A stretch of 7,624 bases of DNA from Pseudomonadota bacterium (lineage in GTDB: Bacteria > Pseudomonadota > Gammaproteobacteria > Burkholderiales > Burkholderiaceae_C): NCBI GenBank assembly GCA_023435325.1, contig JAEYRT010000275.1, positions 1 to 7,624 of the forward strand, in the 5' to 3' direction. The stretch's first letter is position 1. Each line of letters begins with the position of its first letter. This document shows positions 1 to 6,290 of the stretch, one piece after another. Both the position numbers and the translations under genes were made by a program. A model generated the notes under the pieces. That model had not been told where the DNA came from. It ran no database searches and saw nothing but the letters and a program-made list of their open reading frames with translations.

Positions 1-4
1 TGTG

Positions 5-11
5 ACTCCTT
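5..11 (-). promoter_or_regulatory. Ribosome binding site of the next operon gene (expected cydB)
   Basis: The minus strand reads AAGGAGT four bases before the window edge and just after the cydA stop codon. This is a near-consensus Shine-Dalgarno sequence, so a gene must start a few bases beyond position 1. By the usual cydAB arrangement it should be cydB, the second subunit of cytochrome bd oxidase. The gap between cydA and that start is only about 15-20 bases, which indicates co-transcription. The identity of the gene is inference because none of its codons are visible. Confidence 0.75.
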
Positions 12-14
12 CGA

Positions 15-1604
15 TTACTTGGCCACAGACTGCGCGGACAGCGGCAGCTCGGTATAGGCGCTCAAATGGGGCGCGCTCTCTTCCTGCGGGCCCTTCAAAA
101 TGGCCTTGCGCATCAACACCATCTCGATGATGAACATCACGGTGTAGATGGCCACGAACAGGCCGATGGTCAGCAGCAACGTGCCTGCGCCCAGGTTGGA
201 CACGGCCATGGCCGTGGGCAGCACGCCTTCAATGATCCAGGGCTGGCGGCCCACTTCGGCCACGATCCAGCCGCACTCGGCCGCAATCCATGGCAGCGGA
301 ATGGACAGCACGGCAAGCTTGAGCAGCCAGGGATAGGCATCGAGCTTGCGGCGTGCCGACAACACAAAAAAAGTAGCAGTCAGCACGATGAAGAACATGC
401 CCAATCCCACCATCACGCGGAAGCTCCAGAACAGCAGCGCCACCGGCGGAATGGTGTCCACAGCAGCCTGCGCGATCTGCTCCTGGGTCGCCTTGCGTGG
501 GTCATCGGTGTAACGCATCAGCAGCAGGGCATAGCCCAGATTGGTGCCGTGGTCCTCGAACGCAGTCGTGACGTCCGCAGGCACATCGTTGGTGTTTTTG
601 AACGAACGGATGGTCTGCAGCGCGTCATAGGCCTTGATGCCGGAGACGATGCGCTCTTGCGCGCTCAACACCAGATCGTTGATGCCGGGGATTTCAGTAT
701 TCAACGAGCGGGTGCCGATCAGGCCCATGACCCAGGGAATGTGCACGGCATAGTGCGTTTCGCGCGCTTCCTGATCCGGGATGCCGATGGCGGTAAACGA
801 TGCGGGCGCAGTTTCGGTTTCCCACATGGCTTCAATCGCGGCCAGCTTCATCTTCTGGTGCTCGGACGACAGATAGCCCGACTCGTCTCCCAGGACCACC
901 ACCGACAGCGAAGCGGCCAGACCAAAGGAAGCGGCCACGGTCATGGAACGCTTGGCCAGCGCCACATGGCGGCCACGCAGCAAATACCAAGCCGAGATGC
1001 CCAAGACAAAGATGGCCGCCACGGTGTAACCGGCCGAGACAGTGTGCACAAACTTGGCCTGCGCCACGGGGTTGGTCAGCACGGCAAAGAAGTCGTTGAC
1101 TTCCATGCGCATGGTCTGCGGGTTGAATACCGCGCCCACGGGGTTCTGCATCCAGCCGTTGGCAATCAGAATCCACAGCGCAGAGAAGTTGGAGCCCAGG
1201 GCCACCAGCCAGGTGGCAATCAGGTGCTGCACCTTGGTCATGCGGTCCCAGCCGAAGAAGAACAGGCCTACAAAGGTGGCTTCCAGGAAGAAGGCCATCA
1301 GGCCCTCAATGGCCAGTGGCGCACCAAAGATGTCGCCCACGTAGTGGCTGTAGTAACTCCAGTTCATGCCGAACTGGAACTCCATGACCACGCCCGTGGC
1401 CACGCCCATAGCGAAGTTGATGCCAAACAGCACGCCCCAGAACTTGGTCATGTCGCGCCAGATGGTGCGTCCGGTCATCACATAGACCGTCTCCATGATG
1501 GCCACGATGACCGCCAGACCGATGGTCAGCGGCACAAACAGGAAGTGGTAGAGCGCCGTTATCGCGAACTGCAGCCGCGATAGATCGACGATATCGAGGT
1601 CCAT
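15..1604 (-). CDS. cydA: Cytochrome bd ubiquinol oxidase subunit I (CydA)
   Basis: CydA is the haem-bearing subunit of the inner-membrane bd quinol oxidase, which oxidises quinol and reduces O2 to water without pumping protons. The 529-residue product matches the E. coli protein (522) nearly end to end. Visible landmarks are His20 in LYHFLF (haem b595 ligand, E. coli His19), Glu100 and Glu108 in IEGLMAFFLE, His187 in KFVHTV and Met398 in FRVMVG (haem b558 ligands), GDESGY at 239-244, and Lys253 and Glu258 in KLAAIEA of the quinol loop. GRQPW is at 452-456. The Q-loop is the long form. There are about nine hydrophobic membrane segments. I chose the ATG at 1604 because AAAGGA lies 7 bases upstream and the protein then begins MDLDIVDLSRLQF, as in the family. 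An upstream in-frame ATG would add 24 unrelated residues. It is last of the visible cydDCA genes. Residue equivalences are from memory of E. coli CydA. Confidence 0.97.
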   Translation of the reverse strand: MDLDIVDLSRLQFAITALYHFLFVPLTIGLAVIVAIMETVYVMTGRTIWRDMTKFWGVLFGINFAMGVATGVVMEFQFGMNWSYYSHYVGDIFGAPLAIEGLMAFFLEATFVGLFFFGWDRMTKVQHLIATWLVALGSNFSALWILIANGWMQNPVGAVFNPQTMRMEVNDFFAVLTNPVAQAKFVHTVSAGYTVAAIFVLGISAWYLLRGRHVALAKRSMTVAASFGLAASLSVVVLGDESGYLSSEHQKMKLAAIEAMWETETAPASFTAIGIPDQEARETHYAVHIPWVMGLIGTRSLNTEIPGINDLVLSAQERIVSGIKAYDALQTIRSFKNTNDVPADVTTAFEDHGTNLGYALLLMRYTDDPRKATQEQIAQAAVDTIPPVALLFWSFRVMVGLGMFFIVLTATFFVLSARRKLDAYPWLLKLAVLSIPLPWIAAECGWIVAEVGRQPWIIEGVLPTAMAVSNLGAGTLLLTIGLFVAIYTVMFIIEMVLMRKAILKGPQEESAPHLSAYTELPLSAQSVAK

Positions 1605-1718
1605 GGTGTTGTCCTTTCGAAAAGGTCCTTGAAGATGAGAAATCAGGGCGTGGCACAAAGCCACTGAAACAAACAAACGGGTTCAAACAAAGGCAATCGG
1701 GATGGACCGTGCGAGCCA
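1605..1718 (-). other. Intergenic leader between cydC and cydA
   Basis: This 114-bp gap inside the cyd operon is long next to the 4-bp cydD/cydC overlap. On the minus strand it is U-rich in its middle, with three tandem GTTT units (1667-1678). It has a 5-bp hairpin GTGGC/GCCAC (1650-1664), then a second one (1613-1625) that covers the cydA ribosome binding site. I found no convincing -35/-10 pair and no T-tract terminator, so read-through from cydC is the simplest view. A separate weak or activator-dependent cydAB promoter here cannot be excluded. Confidence 0.5.
1612..1617 (-). promoter_or_regulatory. Ribosome binding site of cydA
   Basis: AAAGGA on the minus strand is 7 bases from the ATG at 1604 and decides this start over the in-frame ATG at 1676. 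Most of it falls in the 3' arm of a small hairpin (CCTTT/AAAGG, 1613-1625), so its access may depend on leader folding. Confidence 0.75.
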
Positions 1719-3419
1719 TCAATCCGGTCGCAGGCGCTGCACCAGCGTTTCAAACAAGGGCTCTCCACGCCTTGCCTGCGCGCGCAGCACGCCGCCTTCC
1801 ATCCAGAGGATGCGATCGGCCATCCGGGCTTCACGTTGCAGATGCGTGCACAGCACAACGGTGTGACCACGGCTGCGCGCCTGCAAACGTTGCAACACGT
1901 CGCATGCAGTTGGCGTATCCAGACCTTCGCTCGGTTCATCCAGCAGCCAGCCCGGCTGCTGCGCCAAGAACAGGCGAGCCAGCCCCAGGCGGCGCGTCTG
2001 CCCGCCCGAAAGGCCCAGCCCCCCTTCGCCCAGGAGGCTGTCCAGCCCCTGCGGCATGGCGCGCACGTCGGCGGCCAGGCCGGCATCTTCCAGCGCATGC
2101 CACAACGCGGTGTCATCGGCCTGGGGTGCGGCAAGCCGCAGGTTGTCGCGCACGCTGTCCTGAAACAGGGCGACGCGCTGGGTCAGCCAGACGCTGGGGA
2201 CGGCCGCCACCCGACCGCTGGTGGCAGTGTGCTCGCCAGCCAGCAAGGACAAAATGGTCGATTTGCCCGCACCGCTTGCACCAACAAGGGCAATACGCTC
2301 ATTTTTCTGCACTTCGAAGGAAACTGCGCTCACAGCCGGTCTGCCGCTGTCGGCGTACTGCAGGCTGACTTGCTGCATGGCAAAAGCCAGGTGCGATTCC
2401 GGCTCCGAGCGTGTTGCCAGCGCTTCGCCAGCTTGCATGCGCGCGCCCAGGCGGCGTGCTGCCAGGCGGGTGCGCCCGGCTTCCAGCGCACCACGGCGCA
2501 GTGCCGAGAAAGGCTCCATGGCTGTCAACGCCACCAGCAAGGCCAGCGCTGCGCCAGGTGCACCCATCACCTCGGCCTGCACCAGATAGCCTGCGGCGGC
2601 CAGCACGCCAGCCAAAGTCAGCGCCCCAGCTATGCCAAAACCGGCGGCGGCTTGTGCATCCAGGCGGTTGAGTCGGTGATCAGCTTGGGCCACGCGTGCA
2701 TCGGCCACCATCACGCGCTGACACTGCGCAGGCAGGCGACCAGCCATCAGCAATTCGGTTTGGCCTGCCACGGCATCTACGGCCTCGGCGCGCAGACGCT
2801 CCAGCGCCACGGCACGCTGTACGGCTGGTACCTGACTGCGCCGGACCAGCCACCAGGTCAGGCCGCCACCAGCTGCCAGCAACCACAGCAGCACGGCCAT
2901 GCCCAGCCACCCTTGCAGCGCTCCCAGCACCACCGCTGCCAGCAAGGCCGCACCTGCCGCTGCGACCACTGGCACGATGAGGCGTAGATACAAGCTGTCC
3001 AGCGCATCCACATCGGCCGTCAGACGCTGCAACAAACGCACCGGACGCAATTGCAATTGACGCGCCGCACCGGGCTGTGCCCAACCTACAAACAGTTTTT
3101 CGCGCAACGCGGCCAGCACGGCCAGTGTGGCCTCATGGGTCACCAGACGCTCACCATACCGGCTGGCCGTGCGTCCCATGGACAGCAGGCGGATACCGGC
3201 CGAGGGCATGAACACATCAAATACCAAGGCGGTGGCAGGAAGCAGCCCCGCTATTGCAGTGGCGGCAATGAACCAACCCGACAGACCGAGCAAAGCCATT
3301 CCCATGACCACGGTCAGCGTTGCCATGATGACCCCGCCCACCCACCAGCGGCGTGGTGCCAGCCTGCCAAGCATGCGGGCCATGGTGCGCAACTCGATGC
3401 GGCGTTGCATGTGTTTCAT
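1719..3419 (-). CDS. cydC: Heme/thiol ABC transporter subunit CydC
   Basis: CydC pairs with CydD in an inner-membrane ABC transporter required to assemble cytochrome bd. It was described as a cysteine/glutathione exporter and more recently as a haem transporter. The product is 566 residues. The N-terminal ~320 residues form the transmembrane domain, starting with the family-typical LLGLSGWFIAATAIAG (43-58). Arg91 and His95 in ERLVTHEAT match E. coli Arg81 and His85, reported as haem-contacting. The ATPase domain has Walker A GASGAGKST (380-388), Q-loop Gln414, signature LSGGQ (470-474), Walker B WLLDEP with Asp494 and Glu495, and H-loop His526. Walker A to Gln414 is only 28 residues against 42 in CydD next door. 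The ATG at 3419 overlaps the cydD stop as ATGA and has AGGAG 8 bases upstream (3428-3432). Upstream in-frame codons lie antisense-free inside cydD and are not family-like. The C and D names follow similarity and gene order. Confidence 0.93.
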   Translation of the reverse strand: MKHMQRRIELRTMARMLGRLAPRRWWVGGVIMATLTVVMGMALLGLSGWFIAATAIAGLLPATALVFDVFMPSAGIRLLSMGRTASRYGERLVTHEATLAVLAALREKLFVGWAQPGAARQLQLRPVRLLQRLTADVDALDSLYLRLIVPVVAAAGAALLAAVVLGALQGWLGMAVLLWLLAAGGGLTWWLVRRSQVPAVQRAVALERLRAEAVDAVAGQTELLMAGRLPAQCQRVMVADARVAQADHRLNRLDAQAAAGFGIAGALTLAGVLAAAGYLVQAEVMGAPGAALALLVALTAMEPFSALRRGALEAGRTRLAARRLGARMQAGEALATRSEPESHLAFAMQQVSLQYADSGRPAVSAVSFEVQKNERIALVGASGAGKSTILSLLAGEHTATSGRVAAVPSVWLTQRVALFQDSVRDNLRLAAPQADDTALWHALEDAGLAADVRAMPQGLDSLLGEGGLGLSGGQTRRLGLARLFLAQQPGWLLDEPSEGLDTPTACDVLQRLQARSRGHTVVLCTHLQREARMADRILWMEGGVLRAQARRGEPLFETLVQRLRPD

Positions 3420-5101
3420 GCTGCAAACTCCTGTAGCTGCAAGGAAATGGTGCGATCCATCAGCGCAGCCAGTGCCGGATCGTGGGTGGCCACCACCAGG
3501 GTCTTGCCCGCTGCCATGCGACGCAAGCTGTGCATGACGTGCTGGGCAGTGATGGGGTCCAGGTGGGCGGTCGGCTCGTCCACAAGCCACAGATCGGCAT
3601 GCTGGTGCACCGCCATGCGCGCCAGTGCCAGACGCACGGCCTCGCCTCCAGACAGCCCCTGTCCACCCTCGCCCAGACTTGCACCCGCGCGCTGCGCAAA
3701 GGCTTGGCCCAGGCCCGCTTGCTCCAAGGCCTGCGCGACCTGCGCTGCGCTGGCACCGGCACGGCCCAGATCCACGTTGAACTGCACGCTGCCTGCAAAA
3801 ATATGGGCTTGCTGTCCCATCCAGGCCATGCGCGTGCGCAGTTCGGGCCATTGCGCCTCTTGCACGGCTTGTCCGTCGAACAGCAGCTGACCTGATGGGA
3901 CTGGCAGCAAACCTGCCATTTGTGCCAGCAGCACCGACTTGCCCGCACCACTGGGGGCCCAGATCGCCACATGCTCCCCGGCTGCAATGCGCAAATTGAC
4001 AGCATCCTGTGCAGTTGGCCCATCAACTTGCAGCAGCAGGTTCCGCACTTCCACAGCCATGGCCTGCCGCGCCGCAGCAAGCATGACAGGGGGCTGCGCC
4101 AGCGCAGCAGGCACAGACAGGTGGTACTGGTTCAAGGTCTGCAGGCCTTTCATCGCGGCTTGCCCTGCCGCTCGGTCGTGCCATACGGCCGAGAGCTCGC
4201 GCAGCGGGTCAAAAAAACTGGGGGCCAGCATCAACACCCACAGGGCTTGGCCCAGGCTCAGCTTGTCGCCCCAGGCACCAAAAGGCAGATTGCCCAGCAA
4301 GTGAAAGCCCACATACATGGCCACCATGGCCACGCCCAGGGCCGAAAACAGCTCCAGCACCGCTGAAGACAAAAACGCAATGCGCAGCACACGCATGGTG
4401 CGCTCACGCAGCGACTCGGCATGGGCGCGCAAGCGGCTGGCTGTGTGCGGCACGGCATGCAGGGCGCGCAAGGTGCCCAGGCCACGCAGTCGGTCGAGCA
4501 AGAAACCGTTCATCTGGCCCAACTCCACCAGATGTGCCTCACTGGCAGCCTTGGCACGCCAGCCCACAATCGCCATGAACAGCGGAATCAAGGGCGCTGC
4601 AATCAACAGGATCAGGGCGGCCATCCACGACTGTGTGGCAACGGCCAGTGCAATCAGCGGCGAAACCACCATGACACGCCACATCGCAGGCTGGTAGCGC
4701 GACAACCACGGCACGATGGCTTCGGCCTGCTCGGCCAAGGCGCTGGCTGCCAGGCCCGAGGCGGCGCGGCTGCGGTCCATGGGCGAGGTGCTGGCGACGG
4801 CTTGCAAGGCCTGGGCACGCAGGGCACTGACCTGCGCACGTGCATGGACATAAGTCCGTCGCACGCCAAGACCATCACAGGCCGCACGCAGCACGCCCAG
4901 CACGGCCACCAGACCCACCTGCAGGAACAGATGCTCCTGAACCGTTCCATCCGCAAAGCATTGCACGGCCCAGGCAAGGACCGCCGCCTGCGGCAACCAC
5001 AGCAACGATGCCAGCACCAACCAGCCACTGCCGGGCTGGTAACGCGGGTGTGGCTGTGGCACGGATGCACGGACAGACTGAGATGGGTCAAAGCTACGCA
5101 T
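3416..5101 (-). CDS. cydD: Heme/thiol ABC transporter subunit CydD
   Basis: CydD is the partner half-transporter of CydC in the inner membrane. Of 561 residues, about 25-315 form the transmembrane domain. It carries family-typical stretches: LILLIAAPLIPLFMAIVGW (163-181), FLLDRLRGLGTLRAL (200-214), RTMRVLRIAFLSSAVLELFSA (234-254) and LAPSFFDPLREL (292-303). The ATPase domain has Walker A APSGAGKS (382-389), Q-loop Gln430, signature LSGGE (483-487), Walker B LWLVDEP with Asp508 and Glu509, and H-loop His540. The first Walker A glycine is Ala382. The chain ends 21 residues after His540, where E. coli CydD has nearly 50. The ATG at 5101 has only a weak GGA upstream, but no better start exists and the next Met is residue 108. 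It is the first gene of the operon, with an AT-rich upstream region carrying a palindrome. Confidence 0.93.
   Translation of the reverse strand: MRSFDPSQSVRASVPQPHPRYQPGSGWLVLASLLWLPQAAVLAWAVQCFADGTVQEHLFLQVGLVAVLGVLRAACDGLGVRRTYVHARAQVSALRAQALQAVASTSPMDRSRAASGLAASALAEQAEAIVPWLSRYQPAMWRVMVVSPLIALAVATQSWMAALILLIAAPLIPLFMAIVGWRAKAASEAHLVELGQMNGFLLDRLRGLGTLRALHAVPHTASRLRAHAESLRERTMRVLRIAFLSSAVLELFSALGVAMVAMYVGFHLLGNLPFGAWGDKLSLGQALWVLMLAPSFFDPLRELSAVWHDRAAGQAAMKGLQTLNQYHLSVPAALAQPPVMLAAARQAMAVEVRNLLLQVDGPTAQDAVNLRIAAGEHVAIWAPSGAGKSVLLAQMAGLLPVPSGQLLFDGQAVQEAQWPELRTRMAWMGQQAHIFAGSVQFNVDLGRAGASAAQVAQALEQAGLGQAFAQRAGASLGEGGQGLSGGEAVRLALARMAVHQHADLWLVDEPTAHLDPITAQHVMHSLRRMAAGKTLVVATHDPALAALMDRTISLQLQEFAA
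3428..3432 (-). promoter_or_regulatory. Ribosome binding site of cydC, inside the cydD 3' end
   Basis: AGGAG on the minus strand lies 8 bases before the cydC ATG at 3419 and within the last codons of cydD. With the ATGA stop/start overlap it supports translational coupling, which would keep the two transporter subunits in equal amounts. Confidence 0.75.
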
Positions 5102-5111
5102 TTTTCCGAAT

Positions 5112-5129
5112 TTTCAGTATTTACTGAAA
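5112..5129. promoter_or_regulatory. Perfect 18-bp palindrome upstream of cydD, probable operator
   Basis: The sequence TTTCAGTATTTACTGAAA consists of two exact 8-bp arms around a TT centre. Allowing one mismatch the arms extend to 11 bp (5109-5132, AT-rich). It lies 11-28 bases before the cydD ATG and directly downstream of a TATAAA element, so it would cover the transcription start. That placement suits a dimeric repressor. It does not match the FNR/ANR consensus TTGAT-N4-ATCAA. I cannot name the protein that binds it. A two-base loop makes an RNA hairpin role less likely. Confidence 0.6.
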
Positions 5130-5135
5130 TTTATA
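5130..5135 (-). promoter_or_regulatory. Candidate -10 element of the cydDCA(B) promoter
   Basis: TATAAA on the minus strand sits 29 bases before the cydD ATG in an AT-rich stretch. No good -35 hexamer lies 16-18 bases upstream (CAATAA or GCAATA at best), so the promoter, if real, may need an activator. A TTGCTT (5144-5149) is too close to serve as its -35. It is the only evident promoter position between the terminator at 5215-5236 and cydD, but the exact call is tentative. Confidence 0.35.
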
Positions 5136-5142
5136 GAAATGT

Positions 5143-5155
5143 TAAGCAATGCTTA
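5143..5155. promoter_or_regulatory. Second short palindrome upstream of cydD
   Basis: TAAGCAATGCTTA has two exact 6-bp arms around a single A. Its centre is about 28 bp upstream of the centre of the 18-bp palindrome and it lies in the -10/-35 spacer region of the candidate promoter. The arm sequence differs from the first palindrome, so it would be a site for a different protein, if it is a site at all. A 6-bp arm is short enough to arise by chance in AT-rich DNA. Confidence 0.3.
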
Positions 5156-5214
5156 TTGCCCCATGTGCTTGTGACAGTATTTATCCCAGGAAATTGCTCG
5201 AGTGAACACCCATG

Positions 5215-5236
5215 AAAAAAGCACCCGAAGGTGCTT
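5215..5236 (-). terminator. Rho-independent terminator with UUCG loop
   Basis: Read on the minus strand, AAGCACC and GGTGCTT form a perfect 7-bp stem around TTCG, closed by the extra-stable C(UUCG)G pair, followed by a run of six T. The hairpin begins 26 bases after the stop of the nitronate monooxygenase-type gene and ends before the cydD promoter region. It should end that transcript and insulate the cyd operon from it. A-residues on the other flank could give weak activity on the plus strand, but no plus-strand gene precedes it. Confidence 0.92.
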
Positions 5237-5262
5237 GCAGTTAGGGAGCAGAACCGCCCGGC

Positions 5263-6222
5263 TTATGCAGCCTGCAGCAGACGCTGGCGGGCCTCCTGAT
5301 ACTCCTGCTTGAATCGGGCAACCAATTCCGCCGCAGGCTGTACCTTGTCGATGCTGCCAATGCCTTGACCGCAGCCCCAGATGTCTTTCCATGCCTTGGT
5401 ACGGCCCGAACCAAAATTCATGGCACTGGGATCCGACACCGGTAGGTTGTCAGGGTCCAGACCTGCAGCACGGATCGACGGCGCCAGGTAATTGCCATGC
5501 ACGCCGGTGAAGAGGTTGGAATAGACCACATCGTCGGAATTGCAATCCACGATGGCCTGTTTGTAGGCCTCATCCGCACGCGCTTCCTCAGTGGCGATGA
5601 AGGCCGAACCGATATAGGCGAAGTCTGCGCCCATGGCCTGTGCCGCCAGGATGGCACCACCGGTTGCCATGGAGCCCGACAGTGCCAGAGGACCATCAAA
5701 CCACTGGCGAATTTCCTGAATCAGCGCAAATGGGCTCTTGGTGCCCGCATGACCACCAGCACCTGCAGCCACAGCAATCAGGCCGTCAGCGCCCTTTTCA
5801 ATGGCTTTGTGCGCAAACTTGTTGTTGATGATGTCGTGCATGACCACGCCGCCCCAGCCGTGCACCGCCTGGTTCACGTCTTCACGTGCACCCAGGCTCG
5901 TAATGACCAAAGGTACCTTGTACTTGGCACAGATTTCCAGATCATGCTCTAAGCGGTCATTGCTTTTGTGCACGATCTGATTGATGGCAAAGGGGGCTGC
6001 CGGTGCTTCAGGATGCGCCTGGTTGTGCGCAGCCAGTGTTTCGGTGATTTCTGCCAGCCAGTCATCCAGCAACTCAGCCGGACGGGCATTGAGCGCAGGC
6101 ATGGAACCCACAATGCCTGCCTTGCACTGGGCAATGACCAGTTTGGGATTGCTGATGATGAACAAAGGCGAGCCAATCACTGGCAAAGCCAGGTTTTGCA
6201 GCACGGCAGGAATCTTGGACAT
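5263..6222 (-). CDS. Nitronate monooxygenase-family FMN oxidoreductase (2-nitropropane dioxygenase type)
   Basis: This 319-residue protein has the FMN-binding TIM-barrel fold shared by nitronate monooxygenases, FabK-type enoyl reductases and some NADH:quinone reductases. Family marks are PVIGSPLFIISNPKLVIA (14-31), GIVGSMPALNARP (36-48), GAGGHAG (154-160) with the putative catalytic His158, a phosphate-binding SGSMATG (182-188), IGSAFIATEEA (204-214) and WGCGQGIG (282-289). There is no signal peptide or membrane segment, so it is cytoplasmic. The start at 6222 is favoured by GGAG 7 bases upstream; an in-frame ATG at 6252 would add an arginine-rich stretch unlike the family. It is a single-gene unit, with a terminator downstream and an acyl-CoA dehydrogenase gene upstream. 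The true substrate is unknown: members labelled nitronate monooxygenase often lack tested activity. The acyl-CoA dehydrogenase neighbour hints at acyl-chain metabolism, which is weak inference. Confidence 0.88.
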   Translation of the reverse strand: MSKIPAVLQNLALPVIGSPLFIISNPKLVIAQCKAGIVGSMPALNARPAELLDDWLAEITETLAAHNQAHPEAPAAPFAINQIVHKSNDRLEHDLEICAKYKVPLVITSLGAREDVNQAVHGWGGVVMHDIINNKFAHKAIEKGADGLIAVAAGAGGHAGTKSPFALIQEIRQWFDGPLALSGSMATGGAILAAQAMGADFAYIGSAFIATEEARADEAYKQAIVDCNSDDVVYSNLFTGVHGNYLAPSIRAAGLDPDNLPVSDPSAMNFGSGRTKAWKDIWGCGQGIGSIDKVQPAAELVARFKQEYQEARQRLLQAA

Positions 6223-6228
6223 GCGGGA

Positions 6229-6232
6229 TCTC
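6229..6232 (-). promoter_or_regulatory. Ribosome binding site of the nitronate monooxygenase-type gene
   Basis: GGAG on the minus strand (within CGGAGATC) lies 7 bases before the ATG at 6222. It decides this start over the in-frame ATG at 6252, which would place this ribosome binding site inside the coding region. Confidence 0.7.
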
Positions 6233-6257
6233 CGTCTTCGGAATAGAAACAAAACTG

Positions 6258-6290
6258 GCTGCTAGCGCTTGGTGGGCAAGCGTCAGCAGC
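6258..6290. repeat. Large intergenic palindrome, likely bidirectional terminator and family repeat
   Basis: Two 14-bp arms, GCTGCTAGCGCTTG and CAAGCGTCAGCAGC on the plus strand, pair at 12 of 14 positions around a GTGGG loop. The only mismatches are two adjacent central bases. It is flanked by AAAAC on the left and TATTTTTATT on the right, so either strand reads as hairpin plus T-rich tail. On the minus strand it follows the acyl-CoA dehydrogenase gene by about 60 bases and is followed by CAGTTTTGTTT, so it can end that transcript. From memory, palindromes built on AGCTGCTAGCGCTTG are scattered between genes in Comamonadaceae genomes. That point needs a search. Confidence 0.75.

Noticed and set aside
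66..1583. Long open frame on the plus strand opposite cydA (about 505 codons)
   Set aside because: It is antisense to a clear cydA gene. Its composition is dominated by His, Gln, Arg and Gly, as expected for a mirror frame of GC-rich coding DNA, and it has no recognisable domain.
1650..1664. Terminator between cydC and cydA
   Set aside because: The GTGGC/GCCAC hairpin has only 5 pairs and no T-run follows on the minus strand.
1605..1676. In-frame upstream extension of cydA by 24 codons
   Set aside because: The ATG at 1604 gives the conserved CydA N-terminus with AAAGGA 7 bases upstream. The extension would place that site inside the coding region.
1836..2987. Plus-strand open frame opposite cydC (about 383 codons)
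   Set aside because: Same reasoning: it is rich in Gln, His, Cys and Arg, has no motif, and lies fully opposite a well-supported ABC transporter gene.
3420..3851. In-frame upstream extension of cydC by 144 codons
   Set aside because: It lies inside cydD in another frame, shows no family similarity, and the ATG at 3419 has a good AGGAG and the typical CydC N-terminus.
3051..3890. Plus-strand open frame spanning the cydC/cydD junction
   Set aside because: It is opposite two overlapping conserved genes, is rich in Cys, Ser and Arg, and has no motif.
5102..5214. FNR/ANR box in the cydD upstream region
   Set aside because: No TTGAT-N4-ATCAA or close variant was found on either strand, although oxygen control of bd oxidase makes one plausible.
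6223..6252. In-frame upstream extension of the nitronate monooxygenase-type gene by 10 codons
   Set aside because: The extension is arginine-rich and not family-like, while the ATG at 6222 has a proper GGAG.
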